Positions 46,538-47,159 of a stretch of 47,159 bases of DNA are shown in pieces (position 1 is the stretch's first letter; each line of letters starts with the position of its first letter). The translations under genes were made by a program, and so were the position numbers. The notes beneath the pieces were generated by a model that saw only the letters and a program-made list of their open reading frames with translations, was not told the origin of the DNA and ran no database searches. This DNA comes from Gammaproteobacteria bacterium (GTDB lineage Bacteria > Pseudomonadota > Gammaproteobacteria > Chromatiales > Chromatiaceae). The stretch covers positions 1-47,159 of the forward strand of contig JASJCU010000028.1 in assembly GCA_030065815.1 (NCBI GenBank), written 5' to 3'.

Positions 46538-47159
46538 ATCGCGGAAACTGCACCCGACGAACCCAGTCGCCAGATCGGGTTTGGCGTGAATCGCCGGTTG
46601 CTGTTGGGTGGTTCGGAGTATTGGTTTTGTTCGCGCTTCGCGCGGTTCTTTTCTCAATGCGCTCGGCGGAGCGCGCCCGCGGTACTTTTCTTTGCTTGCC
46701 CAAAGAAAAGTACCCAAAAGAAATGGCCCCCGACGACTTGCCCCTCGCCGTTGGCGAGGGGTTCCCTGCGCTTCTCGGCGTTTTCGGCGCGCGTGAACTC
46801 CCTCCCTTCGGTCGGTCAGACATGCACGCGCTTGCCTCCGAAAACCCCTGCGATGCTCGGCGGCGTCAACGGGACTGGGGTGCGTCCTGCAGGTTTGGCG
46901 GCTATCCCGAAGACCGCCACGGCCGGCTACGGAGCCGCCGGGGTCCCCGTTGGTGCAGCCGAGCACCGCAGGGCAAAACCGGGAGAAGCGAGGACTGTCT
47001 GAGCGATCGGAGATCGCGAGTTCCGCAGCGCCGATTTTGGCCGAGGAGCGCAGGGCAGTCGGCGCGCAGCGCCGACCACGCCTTCGGGGTGCCCTTTTCT
47101 TTGCCTTCTTTCTTTTGGGCAAGCAAAAGAAAGAAGGGCGGGCGCGCTCCGCCGAGCGC
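46538..47159. other. Gene-free 3' region with dispersed repeat
   Basis: 622 bases after the SQR gene without a supportable gene. Open frames on both strands are repeat-derived and low complexity. The region is dominated by the hairpin-bounded element given separately. No terminator with a T-run follows the SQR stop. Confidence 0.6.
46659..47159. repeat. Hairpin-bounded inverted repeat element
   Basis: Two mirror-image ends. Left: GCGCTCGGCGGAGCGC at 46659-46674, then a perfect 14-bp hairpin 46681-46714 with loop CTTGCC. Right: a perfect 14-bp hairpin 47104-47137 with loop GGCAAG, then GCGCTCCGCCGAGCGC at 47144-47159, which is the reverse complement of the left motif. The stems differ in sequence but keep the loop. 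The interior is GC-rich and codes for nothing I can defend. The right end is at the window edge, so the element may continue. Confidence 0.85.

Overview
The window is a GC-rich (roughly two-thirds G+C by eye), densely coded chromosomal segment. It reads as a gammaproteobacterium of the sulfur-oxidising Chromatiales/Thiohalobacter type. This is inferred from gene content: AceE-type pyruvate dehydrogenase with a two-lipoyl AceF, a sulfide:quinone oxidoreductase next to a DUF302 protein, a PEP-CTERM surface protein, and a CbrA/CbrB-like two-component system beside a VC_2705-type symporter. There is no phage, plasmid, transposase or CRISPR array, and I see no rRNA or tRNA gene.

Layout. 1-485: the 3' end of a Pro/Met-rich 13-residue-repeat protein with a strong terminator. 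538-7343: a YqaA-like membrane protein, then the pyruvate dehydrogenase genes aceE, aceF and lpd. 7767-9672: beta-carbonic anhydrase, an alpha/beta-hydrolase and a convergent CBS-domain protein. 9780-14259 (minus): a MacAB-like ABC export operon (membrane fusion protein, ATPase, two permeases). 14500-16692: argG and a secreted metallo-beta-lactamase-fold protein. 16693-17037: nested inverted repeats. 17038-20373: a TudS-like DUF523-DUF1722 protein, a CinA/MoaB-like protein, a degenerate AAA protein and an HExxH protein. 20386-27561 (minus): DUF971, two ICMT-like methyltransferases flanking hemH, a decayed gene, a translationally coupled three-gene cluster with an FKBP-like/methyltransferase fusion, and a Ppx/GppA phosphatase. 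27687-29945: a CAP-domain protein with cysteine repeats and a Nudix hydrolase. 30378-31134 (minus): a PEP-CTERM protein behind a good sigma-54 promoter. 31784-34923 (minus): a membrane-anchored unknown, a DnaQ-like exonuclease and a cNMP/CBS/DUF294 nucleotidyltransferase. 35035-37140 (minus): a DUF4212-symporter pair with a textbook terminator. 37560-42013 (minus): CbrX-, CbrA- and CbrB-like genes. 42122-44220: DUF6394 and a TrkA-type potassium channel. 44429-46537: DUF302 and SQR. 46538-47159: a hairpin-rich dispersed repeat.

How the genes connect. Pyruvate oxidation, arginine synthesis, haem synthesis and carbonic anhydrase are housekeeping. The symporter pair lies next to a sensor kinase that itself carries a sodium/solute-symporter domain, which suggests carbon or acid uptake under two-component control. 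TGTTAC/GTAACA half-sites occur in both intergenic regions of that locus. SQR with DUF302 points to sulfide oxidation.

Points most worth a second look: the CbrB-like regulator has lost the GAFTGA sigma-54 loop; the CAP protein has four 34-residue two-cysteine units; an FKBP-like segment is fused to a methyltransferase with an aberrant motif I; a small AAA protein has a broken Walker A but intact Walker B; the PEP-CTERM gene has a near-consensus sigma-54 promoter; and a frameshifted, codon-like relic lies upstream of hemH. I found no clearly new multi-gene system, only these local oddities.
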